DNA from: Allantophomopsis cytisporea
Lineage: Eukaryota; Ascomycota; Leotiomycetes; Phacidiales; Phacidiaceae
NCBI GenBank assembly: GCA_024752435.1
Contig: CP103032.1
Span: forward strand, 1,240,001 to 1,304,000
Reading direction: 5' to 3'
Length of the DNA stretch: 64,000 bases
Position numbers and translations under genes: made by a program. Of the stretch, positions 60,552 to 64,000 are shown piece after piece (the first letter of the stretch is position 1; each line of letters begins with the position of its first letter). The notes beneath the pieces were generated by a model. The model was not told the origin of the DNA. It saw nothing but the letters and a program-made list of their open reading frames with translations, and ran no database searches.

Positions 60552-61753
60552 TCACTGTGCGCTATTTCCGTCCAGCGTGCTGACTTCGCTGCTGGCGTTG
60601 TTGGAAGTATCCGCAACGTCCTTCATCCAAGCCTCCCATTTCGAATCCCTCTCTCCCGGTATTTGGTTAGCGCCACTTTGAGGTGCCACTCTCCCTACAT
60701 GATCCTGAAAAACCTTGGGCTCTTCTTCCATAACGTACTTGTTCGACCGCTCAACCAACCCTCCATAATAGTCGACCAGAACCTCGGGGTCTGGCACGAT
60801 TTTCCAATCGACCCGATAGAGGAACTCAAGTTCCAACAAGCCGAGTTCCGCCACTCGAACACCTCCCACGCGAGCATATGTTACGTTGTTCCAGAATGAG
60901 TCTGACAATCCCTTTGCTGCTACTGTAGCTGCAGTGATGAGGAATCGATGCACAGTCAAGGTGGTGATGGTGAAAGCGGGGTATAATGAGCATAATCGAT
61001 CTATATAGTAGACCATTGAGAGCAGTAATGGAGGTGTGAGAGTAGCATGTTTCGCCAATCTTTGTAGGTAGTCAACGACAGAAATTCCTGGAGGAGTCCT
61101 ACTAGAGTGTTAGTGATTACAATCAAGTACGAAGGCCGTTCTACAAACCGGGAATGAAATCTTGTCAATCCTCCGTCTCTCAGTGGGAGAGGATCGTTAG
61201 TCTCGATCAATTCCGAGATCATATCAGCTATCAGAATGACAATATCTTCCACAAGACAAAGCTCATACCGAGCCGGCAGTATCTTTTTGGTTGATTGTCT
61301 GGGTTTCACTTTCTTTGTAGTGCTCGCCGAGGCCGCCGAGGGGGAGACTGCCGGAGGGGTATCCATCTCTTGACGTCGCTTCATCGATGACTCGGGGGCG
61401 CTTGGTATGCATACTGCTGCTCCCTCCACGCTTGAAGAGGCGTTTGGTGTGGTGGAGGTCGCGATTGTCATGTTCTCCAACTGCGATTTCGGCACCGAGA
61501 CCCCTCCAAAGGCTGGCACCCTAGAATGCGAGCCTATGGCTTCAGAAACAGTGTTTGTTGGAGGTTCAGCGACGCTGGATGCCGTGGAAGACGGAGTTGA
61601 GGATATTATTGATCTCCTAGGTGATCTTTTGGAGGCTTGGTTCAACTCAGAGCGTGGCGCAAGTGAGCCATCGCTAGAGTGTCGAAAGGTTGTAGATGGA
61701 GATGGCGACGACACAGCAGGATGAATACTGGGCGATGGTGAGGAGGCCAACAT
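60552..61753 (-). CDS. PHO80: Pho80-type cyclin (PREG/PhoB-like)
   Basis: Two exons from the ATG at 61753: 61149-61753 and 60552-61098, intron 61099-61148 (GTTTGT..TAG); 383 residues. Pho80 partners the CDK Pho85 and inhibits the phosphate-starvation transcription factor. The cyclin domain covers about 185-320: RYELCLVEDIVILIADMISE, TRFHSRTPPGISVVDYLQRL, then LSMVYYIDRLCSLYPAFTIT, LTVHRFLITAATVAAKGLSD, VGGVRVAELGLLELEFLYRV. This last part is very close in wording to yeast Pho80. The N-terminal third is Ser/Pro-rich. The open frame extends upstream past 61753 (KSRRRHLSGKKKG) to about 61846 without an ATG, so an upstream exon may add residues. Other Pcl6/7-type cyclins are the main alternative. 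Confidence 0.88.
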
Positions 61754-63733
61754 GCCTTTCTTCTTGCCCGATAGGTGCCTTCGACGGCTCTTATCGTGAC
61801 GGAGCCTTCTTTGAAATCTGAGTCGTGTTCTCCTTAGGCATTTCACACCACCTTTAGCAGCGATGCCGAAGTAGGAGTAGCTCTAATTTGTTCTTTTTCT
61901 TTATTGTTTGATGGGGGGTTGGGAGGAGGGGGATATCCACAGATGGACAACAATTTAAGCAAAGTATCAGTAGTCAACGACCGGTAGAGTGGATAGAGAA
62001 AGTCGTAGCGGGGGGTGTAGAGAGAAGAAGTGGTTTGTGTATGTGTACGTAGTGAGTGAGTGAGTGAGAGAGTGAGTGAGAGAGTGAGTGAGAGAGTGAG
62101 TGAGAGAGTGAGTGAGAGAGTGAGTGAGAGAGTGAGTGTGTGTGCGGCGGGTGCGTGGAACGGAGAGCAGCAGCAACAGCAGCAGATAAGAGTGTAAAGT
62201 AAGATAGAGTCACTTCGTAGGATGGATGTGCTGCGTGTGTGCCCAGGCAGGTGGTTCAAAGTGCGCCCTGGAAGAAAGAAGATGCAGGAACACTAGAATG
62301 AGTAGAATGAGTAAGGTAGAATGAGTGCCAGTGTGGTTTACAGTATAATTGATCTTAGCGCGAGTATATATGGTGGTAGTGTTGATGTTGATGTTGATGT
62401 AGGTATTGTATTTTCTCTGTGAATCTACCAATGAAGGCGGGGAATTGATACACGTAGACTGACGGGAAGTGGCTGAGGCACGGATGAGGTTAAAAGGAAT
62501 GGAAGGGAGAAAAAGGATTTTTGATCTGAGCGTTGGGGCTCTTATCCGACATTGTTTCCCCACAACTCGTAAGGACTGCGTGTGTGCAATGGTGCAAGGA
62601 TTGTGAGCAGGTGAGGCAAGGCAAGTTATGTATATACCTGTGTATAAGTACATAGAATATACATACATGGTACATATTTATATAAATAGGTACCTAGCCT
62701 TATATATATACTATTATGTACCTACATAAGGTAGGTAGGTAAGGTATGTAGAGAGGTTCAAAGATACATAGAAGCGGAGCGGAACGTGCGCATGAATTTG
62801 ATACGCCGCGAAATAATATATTTTATGTACATATATCTACAAAGGAAGATAATCCTGTGGTCGATTAGAATTCTCCACCCATAATCATTATTCTCTTGAA
62901 TAAGCTTATGTCGGCTGTTGGATAATCTCCATCGTATAAACTAAGGAGATTTTCCTTACTTCTGGCTTGCTTATATAGCAGTATGTATGTACATACATAT
63001 ATATAGATAAATAAAAGTATAACTGCAATGATGCTATATTCTACTTGTAAGTGTGGAGGATGAAACAACCCGGAAGATGATACTAAGTAATTTGATATGT
63101 GTCTACACTACATAGCTTTAGAAAATAGGGCAGTGTTTCCAACATCTTGCGTATATAACCATTATATCAGAACAATCAACACTTGAAATACAATGACCAC
63201 AAAAAGCTCTGATCCGTTAATGAGGTAACATTCCGATAGGATGGATTGTGGAAGGCCCACGTACGAAATAAGGTGGTATCTTAGGTATGACGGCGTGGAC
63301 GGGTACCATGTTACAACTTACCACTCGTCGATGTCTCGCTTACCTTACTCCGTACCATCACCTCCAAACATCTCCACAACTTTGTCAGGCATATATCATC
63401 ATCACCATAGACCATCTTGTGTGTCTTATGCTTCCAGGCCATAGACACTAACTCTACACTATCTCACCGTTTGAGCACCACTGCTACGGCACTACACACA
63501 ACAGAATTTTTCAACAGACCAGAATATTCATTTAAGTCATATTCGAAGTGACAAACTTAAAAGCCAGGACTTCGTCATCGCTACTACTGGGGTCAATTGC
63601 CCGTTGGACGCCGTCGTCCTCCTACGCAAGACCAATTCCTTATAACGTCAGGCCATTCGTATGCCCTACGAAACCGGGATCTCTGGATGACGAATGGCAA
63701 CATAGGCTCATCGACTGAATCATAAGAGTCATA
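61754..63733. other. Divergent promoter region (PHO80 / armadillo gene)
   Basis: 2 kb. Holds a GTGAGTGAGAGA tandem array (62052-62139), GTTGAT repeats (62382-62400), AGGTAGGT/AAGGTA motifs (62730-62750) and TA-rich stretches. ORFs within the tandem array are artefacts of its simple sequence. Confidence 0.6.
62052..62139. repeat. GAGTGAGTGAGA 12-mer tandem array
   Basis: About six regular units of a 12-bp motif made of GTGA and GAGA, about 300 nt upstream of the PHO80 start codon. Confidence 0.9.
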
Positions 63734-64000
63734 ATGGCTAGAGGACCGTCGCCACTTCTACTTGTTCAGATCCGCGAACCAAAATCCCGAACAGAACTGA
63801 TCAACGCTTTGAGAGCAGTGAAGAACGATGTTGTTGGCAACGAACAAAGGAAGGAGCTGTGGATTGAATTGGGCATCTTAGAGCCACTTGCGCGACTCAT
63901 AACCACGGACGAATCATCAACAATCCGTAGTGGGAAGCAACATAATGATTACAATACAGGCCTACAGCCACTTGGCGAGGAGGAGGCAATTAAACATCAT
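63734..64000 (+). CDS. Armadillo-repeat protein, possibly Vid28/Gid5-like (5' part)
   Basis: Runs off the window; 89 codons seen from the ATG at 63734. The start MARGPSPLLLVQIREPKSRT and ELINALRAVKNDVVGNEQRK then ELWIELGILEPLARLI form an armadillo-like helix pair. This beginning resembles the Vid28 (Gid5) subunit of the GID/CTLH ubiquitin ligase, which degrades gluconeogenic enzymes in yeast. That identification is inference from a short piece; a different armadillo protein is possible. A frameless upstream stretch suggests the leader is spliced or simply untranslated. Confidence 0.6.
   Translation, partial: MARGPSPLLLVQIREPKSRTELINALRAVKNDVVGNEQRKELWIELGILEPLARLITTDESSTIRSGKQHNDYNTGLQPLGEEEAIKHH

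Noticed and set aside
62052..62139. Regular 12-bp array as a possible CRISPR-like or telomere-like array
   Set aside because: No spacers and no telomere consensus (TTAGGG); a plain minisatellite.
61843..62668. ORFs with Thr-Leu-Ser and Ser-His-Ser-Leu repeats
   Set aside because: They come from the 12-mer tandem array read in three frames.

Overview
The window is genomic DNA of a filamentous ascomycete, most likely a Leotiomycete of the Botrytis/Sclerotinia type. This rests on short introns (about 50-170 nt) with GT..AG borders, Kozak-like starts, long AT-rich spacers full of microsatellites, and the proteins themselves: a full VeA-type velvet protein, the chitin-synthase chaperone Chs7 and filamentous-fungal versions of Mga2 and PFK-2/FBPase-2. 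Genus is inference. No bacterial features, CRISPR arrays, rRNA or tRNA genes were seen.

Layout, left to right: Pmt4-type O-mannosyltransferase 3' end (+, 1-1060); Rab4/Ypt4-like GTPase (-); CTL/Pns1-like transporter (+); Wwm1-like WW protein (+); MFS sugar transporter (-); CHS7 (+); SSL1, a TFIIH subunit (+); bifunctional 6-phosphofructo-2-kinase/fructose-2,6-bisphosphatase (+); a 5.8 kb gene-poor stretch; MGA2/SPT23-like membrane-anchored transcription factor (+); RNase H1 (-); an unrecognised nuclear-looking coiled-coil protein (-); velvet gene VEL1/veA (-); TAD3, the inactive partner of the tRNA A34 deaminase (+); a 5.6 kb AT-rich nest of decayed pogo/Fot1-like DNA transposons and foldback MITEs (50568-56136); a VTC2/3-type SPX protein of the polyphosphate polymerase complex (-); a PHO80-type cyclin (-); and the 5' end of an armadillo-repeat protein resembling Vid28/Gid5 (+, runs off the end).

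Most genes are conserved single-copy housekeeping genes whose order shows no operon logic. Exceptions: VTC2/3 and PHO80, both phosphate-homeostasis genes, are neighbours on the same strand; several genes (CHS7, PFK-2, MGA2, VEL1) have 3.7-5.8 kb upstream spacers. The most structured non-genic part is the transposon nest: several foldback units with long terminal inverted repeats, TA target duplications and ends shared with a 1.84 kb transposase-bearing element that is broken by stop codons and shows C-to-T/G-to-A changes like those left by RIP. I found no convincing new biological system. The best leads are the foldback/pogo nest, a 39-residue insertion between the switch regions of the Rab protein, and a transporter whose coding-like N-terminal extension has no in-frame ATG. 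Exon borders were placed by hand from splice consensus, frame and family resemblance; all complete models sum to whole codons.
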